This document shows, piece by piece, positions 35,597-47,670 of a stretch of DNA of 64,000 nt (position 1 is the stretch's first letter; each line of letters begins with the position of its first letter). Origin of the DNA: Sodiomyces alkalinus F11 (taxonomy: Eukaryota; Ascomycota; Sordariomycetes; Glomerellales; Plectosphaerellaceae); assembly GCF_003711515.1 (NCBI RefSeq), contig NW_021167083.1, positions 302,712 through 366,711 on the forward strand. Direction: 5' to 3'. The position numbers and the translations under genes were made by a program. The notes below the pieces were generated by a model, which had not been told where the DNA came from, did no database searches, and worked only from the letters and a program-made list of their open reading frames with translations.

Positions 35597-35717
35597 CCCC
35601 CGGCCGACTGCGTATCACCGCATCATCGGCAAAAACGCCGTCCTGGACGAAAAGAACGCCGAGGATCCCACCTGCTCTGCAGCCTCTGCTTACAGTGGGT
35701 AATCCTAGCCTCTAGGC

Positions 35718-35750
35718 CCTAGGTCCTAGGTCCTAGGTAGGTCCTAGGCC
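35718..35750 (+). repeat. CCTAGGT short tandem repeat
   Basis: Four CCTAGG cores spaced 7-11 bp apart, each self-complementary. Intergenic. Confidence 0.8.
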
Positions 35751-36577
35751 ATGGGCCATGTTGATTCGTCAATTGGAAGAACCTGCCTTGATGGAAATCC
35801 CACGGGCCATGAATGCCGTCGCCGATAACGATGGCAAAGATCGGCACTTCGCTGTCCACTTAAGCTGCACTACCGAGCAGCTTGGCGGCCAACCCGGCTT
35901 GACTTGAAGAGGCAGCTGCATGACGGCTAAGTGAGGGGAAACTGGAAAGCGGAAAGGAAACAAGGAGGGACCCATTTTCCCATTTCCCCATGGATCCATG
36001 ATAAGTCGGTGGGGGTGGGCGAGGGAGGCGAGACTGGAGGTCGGTCGTACGTGTAAAGTTGTTGATGGAGGGAAAACTCCCTGACGGTTGACCAGTCACC
36101 AGTGAGTCAGTGACCACTGACGACGACAGTGGAAGGAGTATTGGGATAAAGCTAGGGCAAGTCACATGACCCGCCCAACAGCGGTCACTCACCGTGTACC
36201 CCCAGGGCCCACCGTGAATACCGGTTTCCACCGGTCTACGCTGTAGGACCGTACAACGTATTCCGACCCGAATCTCGTACCGACTCGGCTCCAGATTGGG
36301 AATGCCGGAGACGAACGAACGCCTGCTGATGGCTCTCTATAACTGCGTGTGCCAGCGATCACAAGAGATGCTTCGTGCAACATAGCAGTTCAATACCTAC
36401 AGTTCTACATCTTCTTCGAAGGTCGTAGTGTCGTGGGCGTTGTTTTGCTTATGCTCCGTGACATGCCTGGACCGACCATCTTGTCTGTTTGTTGTCTGAC
36501 CATCTTGGAGCTCTGACATATCTACCCGCTACGCCGCTCAGTCCCCACCCCCCCCCCCCCAGCCTTCATGATCCACC

Positions 36578-38379
36578 TTACGTTGACAAAAGTGCGCCCT
36601 GATCCGTCATCTGCTTAAAGACATGCAATGCCACGGCTTTGGCCTCTGTGTCAAAGGTCAGCGCTGAGCACCTTGACTATGGGGTGAGAAAAGGGGGAAG
36701 ACTGTAGACAGAGAGCATTCAACTGCAGTGGATACAAGGAGATGATAATACGTACGTTCGCCATGAAGAGAATGATCGGTATTCCGCTGAAGAAACCAGG
36801 TGAGATTTCCACCGGTCCTCACGTGGCCGACTGCTTCTCCGTCGACGGTGTAATTCTGGGCCGGGTGGTTTCTGAATTGCTGGCGGCCGTCGTGCTCGAG
36901 GCGGCGTGCTACTTCCAGCGTCCCCATCCAGTTGCAAAGCCAGTCTGCGTCGGATGACCATATGAGCGTTTTGATCCCCCGGCTCACTAGATGCGATAGT
37001 GAGTCTAGGACTGATCGGCTAGCTGGAGTCATTCGACATGAGTGAGAGAAAAGATACCGAAAAAAAAGAGTAAAAGGAGAGAAAGCCACTTACCATCCCC
37101 CAGCTTTTGAAACGTCTTGTACGTCTCTCCCTCCCCATATCCCAGACGCTCAAACTCCGTCTCAGCCCCCAAGGCGTCTCGGGCCCATGGAGAGTTGAAG
37201 ACCTTTTCCAGCGGATCGTCGGCGTCAAACTTATCAGGCCTCCCAAGACCCTTCTTCTTCCGTTTGAGGAACTGCCGGATATCGTGGAAATCCGAAGAGG
37301 CAGCCGCAGCTCCCAGTCCCTGACTCACCTGCTGAATGAGAAATTGCTCGTTGGTCGCTGAGGAGGCGCACTGCGCCGTGGATCCGATGCGGGAGCAGCG
37401 CTGTAGGCCGGGCAGGACTCGCGCGGAGAATACTTGCATGAGGTCGGCATGCGTAGCGTCGGTTATGAGGGGTTCGTACGTGTTATGCCGCGCAAAGTCA
37501 ATGACCGCCTTGTACTGGATGGACGCGTCGAACCAGCCGCTGACGGCGACCAGTGAGTTGAGCCTGATAGGGTGTGCGTTCAGAAAACCATGCTGGATCA
37601 TGAAGTTCTGCGTGAGGATGTGGTCTGCGAGGAGCGGCCCGAATATGCCTCCGTAGGAGATGCCATACAGGTTGAAGCGGTGGGATCGGAACTGCTGGAA
37701 GGTTTCGAGGAAGACTTGTAAGACGTCCCAAAGGTGACCCACGGTCTCCTAGGACGACAAGGCTCTTTGGGTACCGTAACTGTAGCCCACGCCGACGGGG
37801 TGGTCAATGTAGAGCATGTTGGAGTAATTATGCCACGATGTAGGGTTGGTGACGAGGTAGAAGCCCTCGGACTCGGAACCACCAACCCTGCAGGCCCCGA
37901 ATTGTTGAAGCGTCGCAAGAGCCGATGATGCAGATCCGGGACCGCCGCTGAGGAAGATGGTGATGGGATCGGCGCTCGGATCTCTGCGAGACTCGAAGAA
38001 CCAGAAAAAGAGATTCCGTACGTTACCTGTGGCGTGGGGAGATGTGTCAGTTGTTCGTCCTTGCGTCATGAGTCTGATGTATCGTGTAAATGTGAAAAGA
38101 AAAAAAGAAAAAGCAAGACGCACCATCACCGTGAGTGACATATCCCGAATGCTGACGGACGGTGTCCGCCTCGCACACACTCGAGTTAGTTACATATCGA
38201 ATGGAAGCGTCAAGGCCGTGGTAGGTCCGATTGCAACTTATAGTCTGGTAGGAATATTTCGAGCAGAAGGATGTGGCATAATCGGTGGGAGGTTCAGGGA
38301 CCACAGGCTGCACAGTTCCCAGGGCCCAAGACGACGACAAAGACACCACCAGGGAGAGAACAGACAGAGAGAACCGCAT
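36578..38379 (-). pseudogene. Serine carboxypeptidase (S10) with one in-frame TAG
   Basis: Four exons (38124-38379, 37094-38026, 36756-37022, 36578-36645) give exactly 508 codons and keep frame throughout. The product would be secreted (MRFSLSVLSLVVSLSSSWALG) and carries LSGGPGSASS, NMLYIDHPVGVGYSYG, the nucleophile Ser209 (GISYGG), Asp423 (SSDADWLCNW) and a His480 in TDHSLHGEQ, formed by the last splice. Codon 178, TAG at 37751-37749, interrupts an otherwise intact protein between GTQRALSS and ETVGHLWDVL. A single C-to-T change from CAG would explain it and is the RIP-type context. No intron removes it: the nearest GT/AG pair is 26 bp and shifts frame. Also atypical are Ile for Glu before the Ser and a non-canonical His motif. 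It is a recent pseudogene, or the TAG is a sequencing error. Confidence 0.8.
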
Positions 38380-39272
38380 TGCCGCGGGACAAAAATAAAT
38401 AAAAGGTTGAAAGACGGGCTAAGACTAGTGTTTGCAGAAGAGAGGGAGACGTAGGGATTGCATAGGGTGTACTGTATTATGTATACGTATAATTTGAAGC
38501 GGCCAAATGGTGCAAGGGAATGAATGTTTTGAACTGCTTTGCGTTTCCGTTCTGATCAACGGGAGAGAAACGGAAAAAAGGAAAAGGGTGTGAGAAAGCG
38601 ACTATAAATGGAAGGGAAAAGACCAAGGGCTCAAAAAAGAGTCGTGAAATGGTGACTTTGTGACTTTGATGTTGTCCTCGAAACCTAAAGGCAAGAACCT
38701 CCTTCAGTCCTTCCCGTCCCCCCCCCCCTTCTCGTCCCATTCCCCTCTCCTTTGTACCACCCTTTTGGCCCGCACTTCCCACGAGCGGATGCTGTACTTC
38801 GGGGGGTACTGGACGAGAAGGTTGGATTCCGCCAAACAATCGTGGAAGGGAGTACCGTGAAGTAAAGTATACCTTAGGTACCTACCTTAGTTTGGGATCT
38901 GTGAGTCGTGACGGGGCTGGAGTCCCTCCACTCTACTGCCGGTAATACGGAATGAAAAGCTAAAGGCATCATGAACGTCTCCGAGAGATCATCGACCGAA
39001 AAATCCGCTAAGTGGTATCTTCTCATTCGCTGCATGGCTGTCCCCATGTGACCATGTCCTCCTGGTCCACGGATATCCTAACCTGAACTGATCGCAAACC
39101 ACTCGCTGAATCCCAAAGTACCCCATACAGAAAACATACAGCGCATCCCGGGAGGTCTAATGGGCCAAGGTAGTCAACCAAAAAGCGTCCTGCAACGTAA
39201 GGTACGTCAAGTCATGTGCACAGAGCCGAGCGAGCACATCCAGGAAAGAAGAAACACAAAAGGCATCCCAAC
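38380..39272. other. Intergenic interval
   Basis: Upstream of the S10 gene and downstream of the ceramidase gene. It contains a palindromic TACCTTAGGTACC-type motif near 38868-38886. No gene supported. Confidence 0.5.
38868..38886 (+). repeat. TACCTTAGGTACCTA palindromic motif
   Basis: One copy of a GGTACC/CCTTAGG-type short palindrome that recurs in many intergenic stretches of this window (about 40805-40830, 47400-47425, 53690-53700, 57050-57065). It may be a dispersed non-coding motif. Confidence 0.5.
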
Positions 39273-40300
39273 TCAAGCCTTCCTCTCCTTCCCGGCAGAG
39301 CCGTCCACGCCGTCCGTCACCGACCGAATCAACCGGATGAAGTGGCTCGCCCCCAGCGCGGTAAGGAAATGCCACCACCCATGCATCTCCAAAAGCCAGC
39401 CCAGCGGCATGGGGACCATCTCCCGCAACCCGCGCAGCTGCCAGCACAGCTCGAGATCGACATGCCACAGCGCGTACCCGACGCCGAGGGCCCAGAACGC
39501 CTTCCAGAACCGCCGCATGAGGGCGCGCTTCTCGGCCGGGGGCCGGGACGCCGTCCAGTGGATGAGGTAGATGGTGCGCGGCCAGACGAAGGTGAGCAGC
39601 GCGATGAAGGTGTACGTGTGGATCAGGATGTTGCCCGAGCGGACGTAGACGACGGACATGCCGCCGATGACGGCGACGAGGATGAGGCTGACGAGAGCGC
39701 GCACGGTGGCGGTCTGGTTCGCGGCGTAGAGCGGGTGGAGGAGGGCGCCGGCGAGGAGGAACATGGAGAGGTCGTCGAGGTACTGGGTCGTTTGGCGGAG
39801 GGTGCCGTGGTAGATGCCGGAGGAGATGCCGACGCCCATCAGGGAGATGGCCATGAAGTCTAGCTTTTGGTGCCATAGTGTTCCTGGGCGGGTTTTCCGG
39901 GGGTACCGGAGGGCGAAGTAGACTGGGGTTGGTTAGTGGCTTTGCATGTGATGTTTGCGGGAGAGAAGTTTGCGAAACGGGGGAGGGGGGAAAGAGAGTG
40001 AATGGAGATAAAGACACTCGTCCTCAGTCTTCAGAGCCCCACGAGCTATGAGGGAAACTCACTGTACGCTAGGTTGGACAAGCAGTTGATAAACTCGGCG
40101 ATGAGACTTGTCACGGCATAGTCTTCTTCGCAGAAGCTAGACGTCACGTCACCCATGTCAGATATTTTGCTTTCTTGGAACGGTAGAAAAAGCGGGAGTG
40201 GGAGGCTAGGTTGGGCATACTTGGCGGCACTAGTCGGTGAGCCCCAAACACCAGTATGGGCATGCGGATCGCCCGCATAGTGACGGTTGTGATGGCCCAT
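39273..40300 (-). CDS. Alkaline ceramidase (Ypc1/Ydc1-like)
   Basis: Three exons (40221-40300, 40063-40136, 39273-39922), 267 residues. Splicing yields WGSPTSAANFCEEDYAVTS and SLIAEFINCLSNLAYIYFALRYP, the family start. Seven-helix ER/Golgi membrane protein of the CREST superfamily. The zinc site is expected from the His in SSGIYHGTLRQ, with QYLDDLSM following, and the HGWWH pair near the C-terminus; all are present. It hydrolyses phytoceramide or dihydroceramide to a long-chain base and a fatty acid. The C-terminal GKERKA tail is basic and may act in ER retrieval, which is inference. Introns of 84 and 140 bp have consensus ends. Confidence 0.95.
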
Positions 40301-41461
40301 GGCGAGGTGAGGAGATGTGCGATGTCTGGACGCTGATGAGCAAAGATGCTGAATGCTCTGTTTACTGGCAAGTAGTGTACGAATGCCGGATGGCTCGGAT
40401 GGTTGGAAAGCGGCTTTGGTGGGTATTTGGTATTTGGACTGCTTTTTAAAAAAAATTCGCATGTGCAGATGCTCCGTACAGAGTGCGAAAATTGCAAAAA
40501 GTGATGCAAGGTACGTAAGGGATGAAGTTGGTAAAGGGATGGAAGTTGGAAGAGGGATGAGAATGAGAGTGAGAGTGGATTAGAAAGAAAATACTTAAGC
40601 GGACGACTAATAATTACCTGGTACCTGGTAACAAGGCAAGGGTAAGTACGTACCTGAGGTACCTCATAGAAGCAAGGATTGGGGGAAGTACCTTGATACA
40701 TAAATCATTGTGTTCAGATACCTTTGAATGGCCCTTGATGCCTTGATTTTGTGTTTTATTCTGCGTTGGTTCCGGCCGTTGTTCCTCTTTCAGGTAAGGT
40801 ACGAGTACGAAGTACAACGTACCTTAGGTTGCACGGGATACCGAGGCCGGCTCCACGGTTGGATACGTTCGTTGTACGTTCCCTGTGAAGCTACGTAATA
40901 CCAGGTACAGGTACTCTGACTGCCTCTCAGGTACGGGCCGCGCCTGCCTTACCACCTGAGGCCTCAAGGCGTGAGTTAGATTAGTCAGGTACGTACTCGA
41001 TGCTCCATTGTTCGACTCCCTAAGGTAAACACCATCCAGACATCACCAACTCCTTTGTTATTACTATTTTGCGTAAACAAGCAAGAAAAGTCAAGATATG
41101 CGGCTCATTCTAGCCCTTTTGGTTCTGGTCAAGTATACATCAAAGGGCATAGAAACGTGTCTATGCAATGCAACGTCATGTCTTTTTATATCTCACCGAC
41201 CCCTGAACCTGACCCTGACGACCTCGACGGTCTCGTATATCCTTCAGGTTGAGCAGTTAGTTAGAGGGGGGCAAAAGGAGAGCTCCTTTATCCCTTTCGT
41301 ATGCATACAAAGACTTCATTAACTTTTTTGTTTACAAAAAAGAATCTAGAACTCCAAATAAATATACGCCCACAAAAGAAAGCCAACCCCTTTTCCTATA
41401 CCCACACCCTGGGTGACGGTGGCATGGAAAAAAACGACCAAACAAGACGATTAAAGTCCAC
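40301..41461. other. Intergenic interval rich in GGTACC motifs
   Basis: About 1.2 kb with repeated GTACC, GGTACCT and AGGTACG words (40610-40990) and no supported gene. It lies between the 5' end of the ceramidase gene and the 3' end of RRP5. Confidence 0.55.
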
Positions 41462-44400
41462 CTACTCCTCACCCCCCTCCCCCTCACCCTTCGCCGCCGC
41501 CGCCTCCTTCCTCGCCTTCGCAGCCGCAACCCACTCCTGCGCCTTCGCCATAACCCTCTCCCGTCCCGGCCCCTTGGGGTCCGTCTTCCCCTCCCACTCC
41601 GCCCAGCGCTTGAACCACTTCATAGCCCGCTGCGGCTTGAGCCCGCGCACCCTCGCCCCGCGCTCAAACACGTCCCTCACGGCCGCGGCATCCGGCTCGG
41701 CGGCAGACACCTCCAAGTCCGCGAGCTGGTTCCAGTAATCGAACCGCTTCGGCCACGTCGCAAGCAGCGTCTCAAACGTCGTGCGCCCGCGCTCCGCATC
41801 CCCATGCGGCGACCGGAACTCCAGCGCCCCAAACTTGGCCATCAGCCCCGCCGTGTGGCGCTCGCCCAGCGCCTGCGTCGCCCGGGGGAGGAGCGCGCGC
41901 GCCCGGTCCGCCTCGCCGAGCGTCACGTGGAGGAAGTGCGCGTAGTTGGTCCAGACGTCGACCGACTGGGACCCGTACCGGGAGAGCATCGTCTGGAACA
42001 GGGCGTCGGCCGCCTTGCGCTTGTTGGACTGGATGTAGATGGTCGCCAGGCGCTCGTGCACCTCGCGGTCGTCGTTGTACTGGCACGCCCGCTGGAACAC
42101 CTCGTCCACCGTCTTCTTCGTGCCGTAGGCCACCTCCAGGTTGAGGTACGCGATCCACACGTTGAGCTTCTCCGTCACCTCCCGGATGTTGATCGTCCGG
42201 ATGGCGCGCTCCGCGATCTCCCGCGCCTTGCTCAGCTCGCTGACCTGCATCTGCAGCGCCATGTACGCGATCCAGAGGGACGACGAGTCCGGTTGGCCGA
42301 GCAGGAGTCGCTCAAAGTCGCTCGCTGTCTGGGGGCCGTTGACGTCCAGTTGCGCCGTGCGGTCGATCTGGATCCCGTCCTCTTCCTTCCTCTGCTTCTG
42401 CTTGGATGTCTGTTGTTTCCGGGTGGTAGGCGCCGCCGCGTCGGCTGCATCATCCGAGTCGTCGAAAGCATGGCCGGTCCAGTCGTATTTTCCGGCTCCC
42501 AGGCCAATCTTCTCCTTCTTCTTCTGTGCTTGCCCGGACATGGATACATCTCCGTCGTCATCGACGGCATCCTCTGCACCTTCGTCTTCGTCTTCGTCTT
42601 CGTCTTCGTCTTCTTCGTCCACCGATCCGTCTTCATCCTCATCCTCGTCGTCCTCTTCCGAGTCGTCGTTATCCAGGCCAATAAACTTGATAGGTGCACC
42701 GCCATTCATCAAATCGATCCCTTCGTCGCTGTCGACGTCCTCATCACCATCCTCCTCGCCGCTCGACACCAAAACAGCACCCTCGCCGTCCTCCATATCG
42801 GTGTCCTCTTCTTCCTCGTCGAAATAGGCAGGCTTGAGACCGAACGAGACGCGCTTCTTCGCCGCATTCACGTCGAGAACCTTCGCCTTGACCAGGTCGC
42901 CCTCCTGGTAGAGCTTCCTCGCGTCCTCGACCGGCTTGTCCGCCATCTCGCTCCGATGGCACAGGCCGCTCACGTTGGCCGAGTCGTCCACCACGATGAA
43001 CGCGCCGAAATCCTCCACCTTGCGCACCTTGCCCGTCACGAACTGGCCCGGCTTGAGGTCCCGGTACGTGACGAGCGGCGTGTAGTCCTCGTCGACGACC
43101 GAGCTCTTGAGGCTGAGCTCGACATGGCCCGACCCGGCGGCGTCCACGGCGAGGACGCGCCCCTTGACCAGCTGGTCGACCTGGAACTGATCCTTCCACT
43201 CCTTCAGGAAGCGGTCCGACAGGTTGCCGATCTTGACCATGGCGGTCACCTTGCCGCCCAGCAGCACGAACACGCCCTTGTCTCCGACGTGCTTGACGAA
43301 ACCCCGGATGATGTCGCCCGGCGCGATCTGCTTCGCGTCGGTGATCTCCCGGTCCGCCATGGGCGACGACGAGTTGAGCACGCGCGACGGCCGCGTCGAG
43401 AGCCGGATACGCTTATTGGCCTTGTCGACCTCCACGACCGAGACCCGGATCGGCTCGCCCTTGTTGAAGTGGAGCGTGTTGGCCTCGCTAAAGTCGTCCT
43501 TCACGTCCACCAGGTGGACCGACCCGGAAACCGTCGGGCTCAGCTTGACCATCACTTGCCGCTCGCTGATCTGGGAGACCACGCCCGCGAGCACCATGTT
43601 GGGCTTCAGCGAGTCCCACGAGACGGCGGGGGACGTGCGGGCGGAGAGGTCCAGGCGTTGTTTTGCCGGGTCCACGTCGACCACCCGGACGCGGACGGCC
43701 GAGCCGACGGGGAAGTGCGAGACCAGATCGCTCGCCTGAGAGACGTCGTCGGAGGCGTCCATGGCACTGACGCGACCGCGAACGACGGGCGAGATGTTCA
43801 CCCACAGGCACTGGCGCGACGCGTTGTTGACGAAAGCCACGTAGGAGGCCCCGCGCTCGAGTTGAGCGAGGGAGGAGAGGGGCTTCAGTTCGTCTGCGGC
43901 GAGATCGCTGGGCTTGGCCGTGAACTCGACGACCGAGTTGTACGATCGGTGGGAGAAGGCGAGGAAGCGGTGGTTCTTCGAGTCGTGCAGGCCCATGGCG
44001 CGGACGCGAATGGTATCGCCCTTGTTGAACTGCGAGAGGGGGTTGCTCGGGTCTTGGATGTCGTCCCAGGAATCGAAAATCTGAGACACGTCGACGCGGC
44101 CCTGCACCTTGTCTTCGGTCTCGACGTTGAGCTGGGTGGCGTGAATGCCGACGATCCGGGCATCGAGGATCTGACCGAGGGCGATGTCCTGGACGGGTCC
44201 GTGGATCTGGGGGCGCGTAGTCTGCTTGTTATCCTTGGCCTTCTCTTTCTCTTCCGCGGATCCGTCCTCCGAGGATGCCGGCGCGACCACGAGACGATTC
44301 TTCTCCAAGTCCACAGCAACCACCTTGACGGTAAGACTCTGGTGCTTCCGTAGTCCAAAGTTCTCCTTCTCCTGGTCCTCCTTGGGCAGCCTCGTCTTGA

Positions 44401-47075
44401 AGAGGACGCCGACCAGGTTGCCGCCAAACTGGACCAGCACGGCTCCCGGACGGATATTGCTCACAAAGCCCGGCACGACATCCTTCACCTTGGCATCTGC
44501 GTAGCCGCGGAGAAGCTTGCCGTTCTTGCTGGCGTCGATGAGGCTCGGCTTCATGGTGAGGACGATGGCCCGGCGCCGCTCGTTCTTGTCCAGGACCATC
44601 AGGTCGGAGAGTTCCTGGCCCACGTGCAGTCTCTTGAAAGCCGACTGGTTCTTGCTTGCCGACTTGTCGGTGAGGTGACCGACGCGCAGAATAGCCTTGA
44701 GCTCGCTCTTGTCGAGTTCGATGAAGATCTCGTCCTCGGTCTTCTGCATGACTTTGCCGGAGACCATGTCGCCCACCGTCAGGGCTTTGAGGGCCGCCTG
44801 CTTCTCCAACCCGAAGGCGGACGGGTCTTTGCAGGACACGACGAGTTTCCGGGCTTCCGGATTGACCTCCAAGACGTGCACGTTGACTACCTGTCCCACC
44901 CGGAAATGTTCGGTCGGATCCTGGATGTAGGCCTCGCTCATTTCGGAAACCGGCAGGAACCCGCGAACTCCTCGGTAGAACTCGATCCGGGCTCCATGGG
45001 GCTTGATGTCGCAAATGGTGCCCAGAGCCTGCGTGCCGACGGCAACCTCGTCAAAGCTCTGGATAATCGGGGCGTCCGAGTTGACGAGGGTCTTCTTCAG
45101 GGTCAACCGCATCTGGCGCTTCCTGGGCCGGACGGAGAGGACGCGTGCTTTCACAGTCATACCCTCCCGGAACTTCCTCTCCGGGTGCTGTAGCCGGACG
45201 TCCGCGAGATGGGTCTCGTGGACGTAGCCGGTGATGCCGTCGGCCAGCTTCAAGATCAGCCCGCTGACTCCGTTCGCGCCGACGACTACCCTCTCGATGG
45301 TACAGCTGACGACTTCGCCGACGGGGACGTCTTCCAGCCGAATGAATCGTTGTTCGAGGATGGACTTTTCGAAAGACAAGACGAACATGCCGTCCAAGGG
45401 GCTGTAGCCTATGATGCGGCCCTGATGTACGGATCCCACTTTGTGGGCACCGCTCGTCTCGTAGAGGGCGTCCACCTTGCCATCCCTCACCTTGGAAATG
45501 TGGACGAAGCCCGAAAGACCCGGCACGCCCAGATCGACGTACAGACCGATGTCGGGTTCGACGCTGCGCACGGTGCACTCTTCGACGATGGAAGCGATGG
45601 GAAGCAGATCGAGGGGCGACTTGGGCCTGGCGGCCCTCTCGTCGGCGGTCTTGGGCCGCAGCTTGGTGATGTGAGGCAGCAGGGAGATGCCGAGCTTGGG
45701 GTCCCTCGCGGCGGGGAAGGTGCAGATGACGCGGGCGTTCACACGAGAGCCGACCCTATGCTTGGCTTCGAGGTCGACGCCGTCGGGGCCCGCGCCGGAG
45801 TGGACCAAGTCGGCGGTAACTGTTAGGTGGCCGAGAATCTTGCCCGAGAGGCCTCGGCCGCTGACGGCGGTAACCAAGACGTCGACGGCCGACCCGGGCT
45901 GGAAGGAATTGACGGTGGTGGCAGTATTCGCAATGGCCTCGACGCTACCTAGCTTGGCCGGGTCCATGGTCAACTGGGCAACCTTGCCCGAGACGGTCTT
46001 GACGAGACACAAGAAGACGGCGCCCGGCTGGAGGTTCATAATCTCGTCGGCATTCGCACCGACTTCCTTCTTGGACAAGAAACCCTTGAGCTTCTTGCCG
46101 TCGATGCCGAGGTCCATCTCGTAGCCGTGATCCTGTACGCTGGTGATGGCGGCCATGACGGTAACATGGGGGACGACATCATCCTTGGACAGGCCCGAGT
46201 TGGTTTCGCTGGGGCGGAGAGATAGTTCGATGTTGCGCCTGGGCTTGGCCTTGGATTTGCCGGTGTTCTCCTCGTCTTTGGTAGAGACCACGTAGGCACG
46301 CACATATTGCCCAATCTCGAAGAGAGACTTGAGGTCGACACCATTGTCTTCGTCGTCGTCGCCGCCGCCGTCATCCTCCTCGTTGCTGTCCTCGTCTGAC
46401 TCTTCGGCATCCTTTTGGAGTCTGGCTGTAATCACGTCGGAGATGGCCGCAATAGAAACGTTGCCGGTGAGATTGTTTGGGAGGGAGACGGTGAGATTGT
46501 GTAGGCCAATGGAGGTTATTTGGCCCAACACAAGTGAGCCTTTCACTAAGCGCTGTTCAAAGGGTCAACATGTGTTTTCTCATGACAAAAAGAGAGAAAG
46601 ATGGAAGGAAGGGGAGGCCTACCTTGAAGTTCAAGCTCTCAACCCTGACAGCATCTTCATCCGCGAAGCCCTTGCTCTTGCCCTTCTTCGAGTCATCCAA
46701 GTCAAAGGCCTTCGACTCTCTCCTTCTGAGCTTCTTCGTCTTGGCCTTGGTATGTTCGGTGGTGTCGAACTCGTCCTCAGCAAGGGCATCCGCCTTGGCC
46801 TGCATCTGGATTTGTTTGTGTTCCAGCGGCGTAAGGACACTGGCGCCGCCACGGGGGAACAGAGGTTCTTCATCCTTTAGAAGGGAAACGACAGTCTTAG
46901 GTGCGGTGGTAACGGCAACCGTGTCAGTCTTCCTCTTCTTGGTATCGACGCCGTTGCGGGTGGCAGCGTCTTCCTTGGTCGCATCTCGTTTCGACGGCCG
47001 GGTGTCTTTGGAAGGCTTTGCTTTTTTGGGCGGATTATCGCCGCCCGGGGCTTCTTTTCTTTTAAGAGAGCCCAT
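41462..47075 (-). CDS. rrp5: rRNA biogenesis protein RRP5
   Basis: Two exons (46623-47075, 41462-46552; 70-bp intron), 1847 residues. A Lys-rich nucleolar-type N-terminus is followed by about twelve S1 RNA-binding domains (repeated G..V.G.V....G.(V/F)V motifs from about residue 150 to 1380). Next comes a very acidic Asp/Glu linker (about 1430-1500) and a C-terminal block of HAT/TPR helices (from about 1560: DFERLLLGQPDSSSLWIAYM, NVWIAYLNLEVAYG, DVWTNYAHFLH, YWNQLADLEV). RRP5 binds pre-rRNA and is needed for both 18S and 5.8S rRNA formation, linking small- and large-subunit processing in the nucleolus. The length and order match the family well. Very long open frames exist on the opposite strand here; they are composition artefacts. 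Confidence 0.97.
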
Positions 47076-47670
47076 TGTATTGACTGGTCCTTGGTATTTG
47101 GTACACCACAATGGTTCGGAAGGGTTCCTGTCCCAAGTGGATGACCAAGTCGTGGTGTGGTGTGGGTGTAGGTAGGTATGAAGCTGTCAATGCGAAAGCA
47201 AAAGCAAAAGCAGTCCTTCCTCCTGAGCTGCCCTCTCGAATTTTTTTCTCGGTCGAGAATGGATGCGGGTTGCGGCAGATAACGATAACGATAAGATATG
47301 ATAAAGATAAGGCCTTAAAGCAAGGTGCCTTAGTAAGGTGCCTTAGCCGCCCAGGTTCCAGTTCCGGTACCTTCCGTCATGCTTAGCACCGTCCAACAAA
47401 GGTACCACGATACCTCAGGTACGCTCAACAAGTACAAAATACGTTATCGATACGTCGTACAAGGCAGCCAGTAATAAACAATGACCACCCACACGTCGTG
47501 TCCCAACAACTTTCCTGCCTACGAAGTACTCTTTCTACCTACCTTCCCTTACTCTTTCGCCCTGAACTGCGTCAACCTGAGGTATGAAGAGGCCAGGTGG
47601 ACATATCAGCTAACAGTCCCTTCTTGGAAACCCTTCCTTTCCTACCCTCATCACCTCCTCACATACAGCC
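47076..47670. promoter_or_regulatory. Divergent promoter of RRP5 and the YML020W-like gene
   Basis: 595 bp between divergent starts. It includes a GATAACGATAACGATAAG-type tandem at 47278-47295, followed by two more GATAAG/GATAAA words to 47312, and a GGTACC/CCTCAGGTACG cluster near 47400. The CGATAAG word also occurs in the Mtf1/guk1 promoter. Confidence 0.45.

Larger units (their letters stand above)
35429..36577. other. Intergenic interval with CCTAGGT repeats
   Basis: Contains a 7-bp tandem-like cluster CCTAGGT at about 35718-35750 (palindromic CCTAGG core, four copies) and a poly-C run near 36547-36560. No gene supported. Confidence 0.6.

Noticed and set aside
40975..41020. Possible tRNA (TTCGACTCC resembling a B box)
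   Set aside because: No matching A box or acceptor-stem pairing could be found at the right distance.
41804..44353. 849-residue open frame on the plus strand inside RRP5
   Set aside because: His/Arg/Leu-rich mirror of S1-domain codons with no domain; RRP5 on the minus strand explains the region.
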